Assembly: GCF_014200455.1 (NCBI RefSeq)
Contig: NZ_JACHBW010000004.1
Span: forward strand, 310,001-374,000
Source: Paraburkholderia bannensis
GTDB lineage: Bacteria; Pseudomonadota; Gammaproteobacteria; Burkholderiales; Burkholderiaceae
Direction of reading: 5' to 3'
DNA: 64,000 nucleotides
Part shown: positions 17,811 through 26,017 of the stretch, one piece after another
How the letters are laid out: every line of letters begins with the position of its first letter
How positions within the stretch are numbered: position 1 is the first letter of the stretch
The notes under the pieces: generated by a model
What the model was told of the DNA's origin: nothing
Database searches by the model: none
The model's input: only the letters and a program-made list of their open reading frames with translations
Program-made: the position numbers and the translations under genes

Positions 17811-19523
17811 TCAACGCAGCTCGGGAAAATCTTCTTCCCAGTATTCGTCGGGCTGCCGCGCGGGCTCCGCGGTGCGATCCATTTCGCGGCGGCGCAATTC
17901 CACGCGGCGAATCTTGCCGGAGATCGTCTTCGGCAGATCGCTGAACTGCAGGCGGCGGATACGCTTGTACGGCGCGAGCTTTTCGCGCGAAAAACGGAAC
18001 ACTTCGCGCGCGAGATCGGGACCGGCCTCGAAGCCCTGGCGCACGATTACGAAGGCCTTGGGCACGGCAAGACGCAGTTCGTCGGGACTCGGCACGACGG
18101 CGGCTTCGGCAATCGCCTCATGTTCGATCAGCACGCTTTCTAGCTCGAACGGGCTTAAGCGATAGTCGGATGATTTGAAGACGTCGTCGGCGCGGCCCAC
18201 GTAGACGAAATAGCCGTCGTCGCGGCGCAGCGCCACGTCGGAAGTGTGGTAGTAGCCGTTGCGCGTGGCGTATTCGCTCGCCTTCGCATTGTTCGCGTAA
18301 CCCGTCATCAGGCCGAGCGGACGCTGCGCCAACGGAAGCGCGATTTCGCCTTCGCTCACGGGCTGATCGTCGGGGTCGACCAGATCGACGCGATAGCCCG
18401 GCAGGGGTCGCCCCATCGATCCCGGCACGACCGGCTGGCCCGGCGAATTGCCGATCTGGCAGGTGGTCTCGGTCTGGCCGTAGCCGTCGCGGATCGTGAT
18501 GTCCCAAGCGTGACGCACGCGCTCGATGATCTCGGGATTGAGCGGCTCGCCCGCGCCGACGATTTCGCGCAACTTCACCGGGTAGCTCGCGAGCGGTTCC
18601 TGCACGAGCATGCGCCAGACCGTGGGCGGCGCGCACAGCGTCGTCACGCCGCATTGCACGAGCGCCGCGAGCGTATCCTTCGGCACGAAGCGCGCGTAGT
18701 TGTAGACGAAGACACAGGCCTGCGCATTCCACGGCGCGAAGAAGCAGCTCCAGGCGTGTTTGGCCCAGCCTGGCGAGCTGATATTCCAGTGGATATCGCC
18801 AGGCACGAGGCCGATCCAGTACATGGTCGAAAGATGGCCGACGGGATAGCTCTGATGTGTGTGCTCGACGAGCTTGGGCTTCGAGGTCGTGCCGGAGGTG
18901 AAGTACAGAAGGAGCGTGTCGGTGGCGCGCGTCGGGCCGTCCGGTTCGAACACGTTGCTGGATGCATAGGCCTGCGAAAGATCGATCCAGCCTTTGCAAT
19001 CTTCGGAAGATGCGCCCACGGCGATGCGCTTGACGTTGGCATCGAGCGCATCGAATTTGGCGAGTTCCGCACCGTCCACCACGACGAACCGCGCGCCGCC
19101 CGTTTCCACGCGTTCGCGCACGTCGTCGGGCGAGAGTTGCGTGGTGGCGGGCAGCACCACCGCGCCCAGCTTCATGGCCGCCAGCATCACGTCCCAGAGC
19201 TCGACGCGGTTCGGCAGCATCAGCAACAGACGGTCGCCGCGCCCCACGCCCTGCTCGCGCAGGAAATTCGCCATGCGCGACGAGCGTTCGGACATCTGCG
19301 CATACGAGTACTTCGTGCCGCCATCGGCAAGATCGTCGACGATCCAGAGCGCCGGATTGTCATTGCCGCGCGCGATCACGTCGAAATAGTCGAGCGCCCA
19401 GTTGAACGTATCGAGCTGCGGCCACGCGAATTCCGCATAGGCGCGCGCGTAGTCGGTGCGGTGCCGCTGCAGCAGATCGCGCGCTTCGATAAAGGCCTGC
19501 GCGGAAGGGGTAAACGTAGTCAT
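17811..19523 (-). CDS. AMP-dependent acyl-CoA synthetase
   Basis: A 570-residue adenylate-forming acid:CoA ligase. Core motifs are complete: P-loop-like YFTSGTTSKPK, the DGYGQTETT segment, GYYHTSDVALRRDDGYFVYVGRADD, and SGKIRRVELR with the C-terminal catalytic lysine. It resembles medium-chain or short branched-chain acyl-CoA synthetases (ACSM-type). It would activate a free carboxylic acid (isobutyrate is a candidate) with ATP and CoA and feed it into the same pathway as the flanking dehydrogenase and hydratase genes. The dehydrogenase gene ends 62 bases upstream. The specific acid is an inference. Confidence 0.92.
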   Translation of the reverse strand: MTTFTPSAQAFIEARDLLQRHRTDYARAYAEFAWPQLDTFNWALDYFDVIARGNDNPALWIVDDLADGGTKYSYAQMSERSSRMANFLREQGVGRGDRLLLMLPNRVELWDVMLAAMKLGAVVLPATTQLSPDDVRERVETGGARFVVVDGAELAKFDALDANVKRIAVGASSEDCKGWIDLSQAYASSNVFEPDGPTRATDTLLLYFTSGTTSKPKLVEHTHQSYPVGHLSTMYWIGLVPGDIHWNISSPGWAKHAWSCFFAPWNAQACVFVYNYARFVPKDTLAALVQCGVTTLCAPPTVWRMLVQEPLASYPVKLREIVGAGEPLNPEIIERVRHAWDITIRDGYGQTETTCQIGNSPGQPVVPGSMGRPLPGYRVDLVDPDDQPVSEGEIALPLAQRPLGLMTGYANNAKASEYATRNGYYHTSDVALRRDDGYFVYVGRADDVFKSSDYRLSPFELESVLIEHEAIAEAAVVPSPDELRLAVPKAFVIVRQGFEAGPDLAREVFRFSREKLAPYKRIRRLQFSDLPKTISGKIRRVELRRREMDRTAEPARQPDEYWEEDFPELR

Positions 19524-19585
19524 CGCCGATGTCTCCAGTTTCTGCGCCTTGGTGCGCTTTATTATTTACTTCGCCATCCTTTCTT

Positions 19586-20719
19586 TCAGAGCTGACGCGC
19601 AATCACCATGCGCTGCACTTCGCTCGTACCTTCGTAGATCTGCGTGATGCGCGCGTCGCGGTAGTGACGCTCGACCGGGTAATCGTTGAGGAAGCCATAG
19701 CCGCCATGAATCTGGATCGCATGCGAGCAGACTTCCTCGGCCATCTCCGATGCGTACAGCTTGGCCTGCGAGGCCTCCGAAAGACAGGGCTTGCCCAGCG
19801 AGCGCAGCCGCGCCGCGTGGTGCACCAGATGACGCGCGGCGTTGATGCGGGTGTGCATGTCCGCCAGCATGTTCGCGACGCTCTGATGGCCAATGATCGC
19901 CTCGCCGAACTGCACGCGCTCGTGCGCATAGGTTCGAGCCGCATCGAATGCCGCGCGCGCGATGCCCAGTGCCTGCGCCGCGATGCCGATGCGCCCGCCC
20001 TCCAGATTCGAAAGCGCGATCTTGAGCCCCTCGCCGCGCTGGCCGAGCAGGTTCGCTTCGGGAATCGCGCAATCGACCAGCGAGACCGGGCAGGTGTCCG
20101 AGGCGCGAATGCCCATCTTCTTTTCCGGCGGGCCGACATTGAAGCCGGGCGTGTCCGTGGGCACGACGAACGCCGACAAACCGCGCTTGCCCGCATCGGC
20201 GTCCGTGACGGCGAACACGATCGCCAGACTCGCGCGCGAGCCGTTGGTCACGAACTGCTTGTTGCCGTTGAGCACCCACTTGCCGTCGCGCAGCTCGGCG
20301 CGGGTGCGCAGATTGTTGGCTTCGGAGCCGGCCTGCGGCTCGGTCAGACAGAATGCGCCGATCATCTCGCCGCTCGCGAGCTTCGCCAGCCAGCGGTCTT
20401 TCTGCGCATCGCTGCCGTACTGGAGGATCGGGCCGCAGCCCACCGAGTTGTGCACGCTCACCAGCGTCGCGCACGAGGCGCAGCCCGCGGCGATTTCCTC
20501 CATTGCGAGCGCGTAGGCCACGTAATCGGTATAGGAGCCGCCCTGTTCCTGCGGCACGATCATGCCGAGGAAACCCAGCTCGCCCAGTTGCGCGACGACT
20601 GCGTCGGGCAGTTTGCCCTCGCGGTCCCATTGCGCCGCGTTGGGCGCGAGGCGTTCGCTGGCGAAATCGCGCGCGGCGTCGCGGATCATGCGTTGATCGT
20701 CGGTGTAGAACTCGTCCAT
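19586..20719 (-). CDS. Acyl-CoA dehydrogenase (isobutyryl-CoA dehydrogenase-like)
   Basis: A 377-residue flavin enzyme of typical length. Motifs: [16 protein letters not shown] (FAD/acyl contact), [28 protein letters not shown], and YEGTSEVQR with the catalytic glutamate. The frame extends to 20866, but the ATG at 20719 has AAGGAG nearby and starts with [17 protein letters not shown], the usual N-terminus. First gene of the four-gene operon; with a hydratase and a 3-hydroxyisobutyryl-CoA hydrolase downstream, the likely substrate is isobutyryl-CoA from valine. An AraC-type regulator is transcribed divergently across a gap of about 200 bases. Substrate is inferred. Confidence 0.92.
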   Translation of the reverse strand: MDEFYTDDQRMIRDAARDFASERLAPNAAQWDREGKLPDAVVAQLGELGFLGMIVPQEQGGSYTDYVAYALAMEEIAAGCASCATLVSVHNSVGCGPILQYGSDAQKDRWLAKLASGEMIGAFCLTEPQAGSEANNLRTRAELRDGKWVLNGNKQFVTNGSRASLAIVFAVTDADAGKRGLSAFVVPTDTPGFNVGPPEKKMGIRASDTCPVSLVDCAIPEANLLGQRGEGLKIALSNLEGGRIGIAAQALGIARAAFDAARTYAHERVQFGEAIIGHQSVANMLADMHTRINAARHLVHHAARLRSLGKPCLSEASQAKLYASEMAEEVCSHAIQIHGGYGFLNDYPVERHYRDARITQIYEGTSEVQRMVIARQL

Positions 20720-20921
20720 CTGTGTCTCCTTCTTCGTCCCTTCCAGGGCGATTTTCCTGCCCGCTTCTGTCTCTGCCTGCCACTGTCGCGCGACGTGGCT
20801 GCGGCCGCAAGGCTCCTGAAAAGTGTAGGCAGGAGCGCGCCCGCATTCGATGCCCACCACGCTCAAAAACGCTGAGCGGATTTACCATACAGGCTTCGAC
20901 AACCACGCTGCATGGCTTTCC

Positions 20922-21962
20922 ATGCGGACAAGGCTAATCGGCAAAGTGAGCGAAAAAGGCACCATCGCGATGAGCCTCGTGCACGAGACCATCGCGCTCG
21001 CGCGTGCACGCGGGCTGGACGCAACGCCGATCGCCCAGGCAGCGGGCATCGCCATCGACGCCCGGGCCCGCGTGAGCGCCGCCCAATACGGGGCGCTGTG
21101 GGCCGGCATCGCTCGCGCACTCGACGACGAGTTTTTCGGCCAGGATTCGCACGCGATGAAAAGCGGCAGCTTCATCGCCATGACGCACGCGGCGCTTGGC
21201 GCGCGCACCGGCAGGCAGGCGCTGCAACGCACGGTGCATTTCATGCGGCTGGTGCTCGACGACCTCGGCGCAGAAGTGGACATCGACGCCACGCGCGTGC
21301 GTATCGCACTGCACCATCGGGAGGGCACGCCAGTGCCGACGATGTTCGCCTATGCGACCTGGTTCATCCTCGTCTACGGACTGCTGAGCTGGCTGGTGGG
21401 ACGGCGCATTCCGGTGATCGGCGCGCGCTTTCGCTGTCCTGCGCCGCAGGCCGCGCCGGAATATCAGTCGATGATCTGCGACGACATCGCCTTCGATCAG
21501 GACGCATCGTGGTTCGAACTCGCGCCCGCGTTCCTCGATCTTCCGGTCATTCAGACGGCGGCCTCGGCGCGCGCGTTCTTGCGCAACGCGCCGGGCAACT
21601 TCGTCGTCAAGTACCGCAACCCGGGATCGTTCGCGGCGCGCGTGCGGCGCACGCTGCGCGCGCTGCCCGTCCACGCCTGGCCGGACGCCGACGCCATTGC
21701 GCAACGCCTGAACGTGGCGCCCGCGACGCTGCGGCGGCGGCTGCATCAGGAAGGCCATAGCTGCCAGTCGATCAAGGACGAACTGCGCCGCGATCTGGCC
21801 GAGGCGGCCTTGCGGGACCCCGCGCGCTCAGTCGCCGATGTGGCGGCGGCGGTGGGCTTCGCGGAGCCGAGCGCGTTTCATCGCGCGTTTCGCAAATGGA
21901 CCGGATTGCGCCCCACCGAGTATCGCCAGATGCGCGAACGGGCCGCCGCGAAGGCGCGCTAG
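20922..21962 (+). CDS. AraC-family transcriptional regulator
   Basis: A regulator of about 346 residues with an N-terminal effector-binding domain (arabinose-binding-like, PF12625 type: ALARARGLDATPIAQAAGI, then HFMRLVLDDLGAEVDID) and a C-terminal double helix-turn-helix. The first helix pair lies in IAQRLNVAPATLRRRLHQEG; the second is SVADVAAAVGFAEPSAFHRAFRKWTGLRPTEYR. The frame is open from 20850, and starts at 20922 or 20970 are both possible; no strong ribosome site decides. It is divergent from the acyl-CoA dehydrogenase operon and is its most likely activator, with an acyl-CoA or acid effector. Confidence 0.88.
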   Translation: MRTRLIGKVSEKGTIAMSLVHETIALARARGLDATPIAQAAGIAIDARARVSAAQYGALWAGIARALDDEFFGQDSHAMKSGSFIAMTHAALGARTGRQALQRTVHFMRLVLDDLGAEVDIDATRVRIALHHREGTPVPTMFAYATWFILVYGLLSWLVGRRIPVIGARFRCPAPQAAPEYQSMICDDIAFDQDASWFELAPAFLDLPVIQTAASARAFLRNAPGNFVVKYRNPGSFAARVRRTLRALPVHAWPDADAIAQRLNVAPATLRRRLHQEGHSCQSIKDELRRDLAEAALRDPARSVADVAAAVGFAEPSAFHRAFRKWTGLRPTEYRQMRERAAAKAR

Positions 21963-22052
21963 ATCCCGCAGAAACTTTCCCAAGCTTACCTTTCGGTTAT
22001 CGAGATAGCGTCTATACTTTTAAGGGTTATCCCTAATACGAAAGGTCATGTC

Positions 22053-22316
22053 ATGACTTCCCTTTCACGTATCGCGCTTGGCGTGTTCGCAGCGGCTTGC
22101 TGCGCGGCATCGGCCTCGGCAGTGGCGCAGCCCTACGATCCGTCGGCCCCGATGACACGCGCCCAGGTGCGCGCGGACCTGGCCGAATGGCGCGCGGCGG
22201 GCTACGATCCGCTCGACTGGATCGATTACCCCGAAAACGCCCAGCGCGCCGGCGCGATCGTCGCAGCGCGTCGCGCGGCGCGCACTTCCGGCGGCATGCC
22301 GCAGCCGATGCAATAA
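22053..22316 (+). CDS. DUF4148 small exported protein
   Basis: An 87-residue protein with a signal peptide (MTSLSRIALGVFAAACCAASASA, cleavage near AVAQ) and the DUF4148 core PMTRAQVRADLAEWRAAGYD. This family is abundant in Burkholderia and relatives, and its function is unknown. AAAGG lies about 7 bases upstream of the ATG. Two further members occur at 28551-28838 and 29197-29454. The GYDP.DW.DYPENAQ segment closely matches the 29197 protein. Confidence 0.88.
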   Translation: MTSLSRIALGVFAAACCAASASAVAQPYDPSAPMTRAQVRADLAEWRAAGYDPLDWIDYPENAQRAGAIVAARRAARTSGGMPQPMQ

Positions 22317-22343
22317 GCGCCGCTTATCAGGCGCTCATTCAAG

Positions 22344-22394
22344 GGCGGGAGTCTCGGTCCGCGTCGTCAGGCGGATCGATGCTCCCGCCTTGTG
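22344..22394 (+). terminator. Branched terminator after the DUF4148 gene
   Basis: GGCGGGAG (22344-22351) pairs with CTCCCGCC (22382-22389), with a smaller hairpin (TCCGC/GCGGA) inside, then TTGTGTTT. It closes the DUF4148 transcript. The rest of the 22317-22643 gap shows ATTGTTTACAAT (near 22522), a small palindrome that also holds a possible -10. I see no purine-riboswitch core. Confidence 0.6.
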
Positions 22395-22643
22395 TTTCGC
22401 GTTGCGACTCGATGCCCCCAATGCGCACGCAGCGCGGCACACTCCCAGACTGCCTTGCGCGCCGCCCAAAAACTGTTGCACCCCTCCCACGTTCGCCCCG
22501 CCATTTCTGTTCACGGCGGACAATTGTTTACAATCCCGCCCGTAGCAGCGTGACCCGGCCTGCGCGACGCCCTCCGTCGCCCGCGAGCCGACGCCGTTCA
22601 CAACAACAAATCAACCCGCTCGACTCTCAAGGGCCCGATCTTC

Positions 22644-23945
22644 ATGGACGCCATCAAACGCTATTTCGGCTTCGAGGAGGCAGGAACCAACCTGCGCACC
22701 GAAGTCCTCGCCGGTTTCACGACCTTCCTCACGATGGCCTACATCATCTTCGTGAATCCGTCGATTCTCGGCGATGCCGGCATGCCCAAGGAAGCCGTCT
22801 TCGTCGCCACCTGCCTTGTCGCGGCGCTGGCTTCGATCGTCATGGGCCTCTACGCCAACTATCCGATCGCACTCGCGCCCGGCATGGGCCTGAACGCGTA
22901 CTTCGCGTACGCCGTGGTCAAGGGCATGGGCTTCACGTGGCAAGCCGCGCTGGGCGCCGTGTTCATCTCGGGCTGCCTGTTCTTCGTCGTCACGCTGCTG
23001 CGCGTGCGCGAGGCCATCATCAACGGGATTCCGCATTCGCTGCGGGTGGCGATCACCTCCGGTATCGGCCTGTTCCTCGCGATCATCTCGCTCAAGACCT
23101 CGGGCGTGATCGTCGGCAGCCCGGCGACACTCGTCGAACTCGGCAATCTGCACGATCCGCACACGATCCTCGCGATCATCGGCTTCTTCGCCATCGTCAC
23201 CCTCGACGTGCTCAAGGTGCGCGGCGCGATCCTGATTGGCATCGTGGGCGTGACCGTGCTGTCGTTCTTCTTCGGCGGCAACCAGTTCCACGGCATCTTC
23301 GCGACCCCGCCGTCGATCGCGCCGACCTTCGGCCAGCTCGATATCAAGGGCGCGCTATCGGGCGGCATCCTGAACGTGGTGCTGGTGTTCTTCCTCGTCG
23401 AACTGTTCGACGCCACCGGCACGCTGATGGGCGTGGCGAACCGCGCGGGTCTGCTGGTTCACGGCAAGATGCACCGCCTGAACCGCGCCCTGCTGGCCGA
23501 CAGCACCGCGATTCTCGCGGGTTCGGTGCTCGGCACCTCGTCGACCACGGCCTATATCGAAAGCGCTTCGGGCGTGCAGGCGGGCGGCCGCACCGGCGTG
23601 ACCGCGCTGACGGTCGCCGTGCTGTTCCTCGCGTGTCTGTTCATCGCTCCGCTCGCGGGCGTGGTGCCTGCTTACGCGACCGCACCGGCGCTGCTGTACG
23701 TTTCGTGCCTGATGCTGCGCGAACTCGCCGACCTGCCCTGGGACGACGCCACCGAAGTCGTGCCCGCCGCGCTCACCGCGCTGGCCATGCCGTTCACGTA
23801 CTCGATCGCCAACGGCGTCGCGTTCGGCTTCATCTCGTACGCCGGCCTGAAGCTGCTGACGGGCCGCGCGCGCCAGGTGCGCCTGATCGTCTGGATCATC
23901 GCGGCCGTGTTCCTGTTCCGCTACTTCTATCTGGGCGGCGGCTAA
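22644..23945 (+). CDS. NCS2 family adenine/guanine/hypoxanthine permease
   Basis: A 433-residue inner-membrane transporter of the AzgA-like branch of NCS2, importing purine bases with protons. Diagnostic segments: N-terminal FGFEEAGTNLRTEVLAGFTTFLTMAYIIFVNP, ALAPGMGLNAYFAYAVV (substrate-binding region), and FDATGTLMGVANRAGLL. About 12-14 membrane helices are apparent. It is transcribed alone and followed by a strong terminator. Which purines it carries cannot be told from sequence. Confidence 0.93.
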   Translation: MDAIKRYFGFEEAGTNLRTEVLAGFTTFLTMAYIIFVNPSILGDAGMPKEAVFVATCLVAALASIVMGLYANYPIALAPGMGLNAYFAYAVVKGMGFTWQAALGAVFISGCLFFVVTLLRVREAIINGIPHSLRVAITSGIGLFLAIISLKTSGVIVGSPATLVELGNLHDPHTILAIIGFFAIVTLDVLKVRGAILIGIVGVTVLSFFFGGNQFHGIFATPPSIAPTFGQLDIKGALSGGILNVVLVFFLVELFDATGTLMGVANRAGLLVHGKMHRLNRALLADSTAILAGSVLGTSSTTAYIESASGVQAGGRTGVTALTVAVLFLACLFIAPLAGVVPAYATAPALLYVSCLMLRELADLPWDDATEVVPAALTALAMPFTYSIANGVAFGFISYAGLKLLTGRARQVRLIVWIIAAVFLFRYFYLGGG

Positions 23946-23973
23946 GCTGCGCGACGGATTTCGGTCCGGCGTC

Positions 23974-24003
23974 AAAACGGGCGGCTTGCGGGCCGCCCGT
24001 TTT
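23974..24003 (+). terminator. Intrinsic terminator after the purine permease
   Basis: A perfect 12-bp stem (23974-23985 with 23992-24003), six-base loop, ending in TTTT inside the stem and TCGTTT after it. It separates the permease from the cytochrome b561 gene. Confidence 0.88.
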
Positions 24004-24135
24004 CGTTTACCGGGATGCCGGCGCGAGCGAGGTCAAGCTTCCGCGCCGGCATGCGCACAGCGCGGCGCGCACTCCTTATCATGCCGGTACTCCACGCTTT
24101 CCCTCCGATCAAGCCCAGAACCAAGGAGCCGCATA

Positions 24136-24669
24136 GTGGCCACTTTCCCCGCCACCGCCGAACGCTATTCGAAACCCGCCATCCTGTTTCACTGGGCTAT
24201 CTTTCTGCTCGTCGCGCTCGCCTATCTGGCGATCGAAATCCGCGGGCCGAAAGGTTCGGACAGCCGCGCGCTCTGGAGCACCGTGCACTTCTGCTCGGGA
24301 ACCCTGGTGCTCGCGCTGGCCGTGCTGCGGCTGCTATGGCGGTTGTGGCGCGGCGCGCCGCACGAAATCGATTCGAACCGCGTGCTCAACTTTCTCTCGC
24401 GGCTCGTGCATCTGGCGCTCTATCTGTTTATTTTCGTGCAGCCGCTGCTGGGCATCCTGACCATCAACACGGGCGGCCATCCGGTCTCGCTGCCCGGCCT
24501 CGATCTGCAGATCGTGCTGGTGGGTCCGGACCCGCTCGCGCGCAAGCTTCTCAAGGACGCCCACGAACTGATCGGCAATGCGTTCTATTGGGTGATCGGC
24601 ATCCATGCTCTCGCGGCCATCGCGCATCACGTGTTCTTGCGCGACAACACACTGCGCCGGATGATCTGA
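24136..24669 (+). CDS. Cytochrome b561
   Basis: A 177-residue four-helix inner-membrane haem b protein. Haem-ligand histidines are expected in helix 1 (ILFHWAIFLLVALAYLAI), helix 2 (STVHFCSGTLVLALAVLRLLWRL) and helices 3-4 (HLALYLFIFVQPLLG; FYWVIGIHALAAIAHHV). Such proteins move electrons from quinol to periplasmic acceptors, for example superoxide. The frame begins at 23986 in the terminator region; GTG at 24136 has AAGGAG at 24123-24128 and is chosen as start. It stands alone between two terminators. Confidence 0.92.
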   Translation: MATFPATAERYSKPAILFHWAIFLLVALAYLAIEIRGPKGSDSRALWSTVHFCSGTLVLALAVLRLLWRLWRGAPHEIDSNRVLNFLSRLVHLALYLFIFVQPLLGILTINTGGHPVSLPGLDLQIVLVGPDPLARKLLKDAHELIGNAFYWVIGIHALAAIAHHVFLRDNTLRRMI

Positions 24670-24689
24670 ACGCATTCGGGCGCCGAAAA

Positions 24690-24724
24690 TGCAAAAACCC
24701 CGCAGCGCCGGAAGCATTGCGGGG
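24690..24724 (-). terminator. Intrinsic terminator of the DUF1488 gene (minus strand)
   Basis: CCCCGCA (24698-24704) pairs with TGCGGGG (24718-24724); reading the minus strand, the stem is followed by TTTTTG. It lies just after the minus-strand DUF1488 gene. Confidence 0.82.
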
Positions 24725-24759
24725 CGTAGCAGGCGGCGCTCTGACCTGGATTCAACCAG

Positions 24760-24792
24760 GATTGAGTCGCGATTGAGTCGCGATTGAGACGG
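24760..24792. repeat. 11-bp tandem repeat, three units
   Basis: GATTGAGTCGC at 24760-24770 and 24771-24781, then GATTGAGACGG at 24782-24792. It lies between the DUF1488 stop and its terminator, so it would be in that mRNA's 3' end. No protein frame uses it. Confidence 0.75.
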
Positions 24793-24810
24793 CTAGCGTA
24801 GCGACAAATC

Positions 24811-25104
24811 TCAGGATGCCACGCCGTGCGCCTGCACGAAGCGCACATAGCCGCTGCGCAGTGTCAGGCATTGCGCGCGCGTTTCGGATAGCAGGCGGCG
24901 CGCGACGGCCTCGATACGCTCACGATGATGGTCGAAGGCGTCGAGCACATCCTCCGCACGCGGCGATGCCGCGCCGAAATGGTCCTCCAGCGCGGCCGCC
25001 GTGATCGTACATTCCACCCTCTCGCCATCGATCATTGCGGGGAACGCCAAGGTCAGTTCGCGCCCCGAGTATTCAGGGGCTTCGTTCGGAAACAGGATCT
25101 GCAT
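24811..25104 (-). CDS. DUF1488 domain protein
   Basis: A 97-residue cytosolic protein matching DUF1488: MQILFPNEAPEYSGRELTLAFPAMIDGERVECTITAAAL, then a helical second half ending in VRFVQAHG. Members are small proteins of unknown role found in many Burkholderia relatives. It is followed by a minus-strand terminator (24690-24724). The gap upstream (25105-25456) holds the terminator of the next minus-strand gene and presumably this gene's promoter. Confidence 0.85.
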   Translation of the reverse strand: MQILFPNEAPEYSGRELTLAFPAMIDGERVECTITAAALEDHFGAASPRAEDVLDAFDHHRERIEAVARRLLSETRAQCLTLRSGYVRFVQAHGVAS

Positions 25105-25176
25105 GGGATTCGCCTCAGGTTAGAGAGTGAGCGGGGCCGCGCCTTTCGATGCACCTCCTCGGCATGCACGCGGATC

Positions 25177-25227
25177 AAAACGTCGACCGCCGCACGTCTC
25201 GCTTCGCGAACCCGTTGCGGCGGTCGA
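25177..25227 (-). terminator. Probable terminator of the small membrane protein gene (minus strand)
   Basis: Perfect 11-bp arms TCGACCGCCGC (25183-25193) and GCGGCGGTCGA (25217-25227) with a 23-base loop; on the minus strand the stem is followed by CGTTTTG. It lies about 230 bases downstream of the 25457-25675 gene. The long loop and short T-run keep confidence moderate. Confidence 0.5.
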
Positions 25228-25456
25228 GTTGATTCACTTTAGGACACTTCGCGCGGCTGGCAAGGTCGACTTTGTCACACGCGCGAAATGATCCTGGCGG
25301 CCCTTTTTTCCGCGTCTGCTGCAGCGTCGCAGAGTGCGGCCGCCACATACGCGAGCGTCGATCACGCGCCGCTGCCACACTTGATCGACACGAATGGCAT
25401 GACGCAGTGCAGCGTCGTCCACGCTTCTGGAAAGCCCTGACGACAGCGTGGAAACC

Positions 25457-25675
25457 TCAGGATTCGCGATGCCTGTGCTGCTCGACGTCGACGTCCTTCG
25501 GATGGACCGTCAGCATCGCGACGAACGCGGCGATGCCGCCCGCCACAATCGCCATGCCATAGTCCACATAGACGCCCAGATCGAAGAGCAGGCCGTGAAT
25601 CGCCAGCGCGAGACCCGCCAGCACGGCAAAGACGGCGAGCGCCGCCACCAGGATCCTCAATTCGCCTTGGACCAT
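25457..25675 (-). CDS. Small two-helix membrane protein (72 aa)
   Basis: A 72-residue protein with two hydrophobic helices (ILVAALAVFAVLAGLALAIHG; MAIVAGGIAAFVAMLTV), joined by LLFDLGVYVDY, and a charged tail DVDVEQHRHRES. The frame continues upstream to 26290 over unrelated sequence, but the ATG at 25675 is preceded by GCGGAG on this strand and begins MVQGELRI. It resembles small inner-membrane proteins that are widespread and uncharacterised. It is divergent from the sigma-54 activator gene. Confidence 0.65.
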   Translation of the reverse strand: MVQGELRILVAALAVFAVLAGLALAIHGLLFDLGVYVDYGMAIVAGGIAAFVAMLTVHPKDVDVEQHRHRES

Positions 25676-26017
25676 GATGCACTCCGCAAGGGAGCCGCGA
25701 CGGCGCTGAAAACCCCGTACTGCCTGTTGCGCCGACGCCGGGACGCCGTTGCGCGCCCCTGTCTTCATCCTGGCACCCGCGCGCGCAAAGGCAAGCCTTA
25801 GTTGAGCTCCGGCGAGCGCGGCAGCAATTGCCCGAATGCAGCGCGCGGCGGCCTTCCTGTACCATGGTTCGAACACCTGCCTCACGCGCCCGGATCGTCG
25901 CGGCCGCTTGCCATGCTGCAACGCAGCGGCGAAGTGTGCATCGAGCGTGCAAAACGAGGCAGATACGAGCAGCCGGCGCGAGCGCATCCGCCAGCCGGCC
26001 AGAACATGGAGACACGC

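Noticed and set aside
22317..22643. A purine riboswitch upstream of the purine permease
   Set aside because: I looked for the paired loops and conserved core and found none; only a terminator and a possible -10 are visible.
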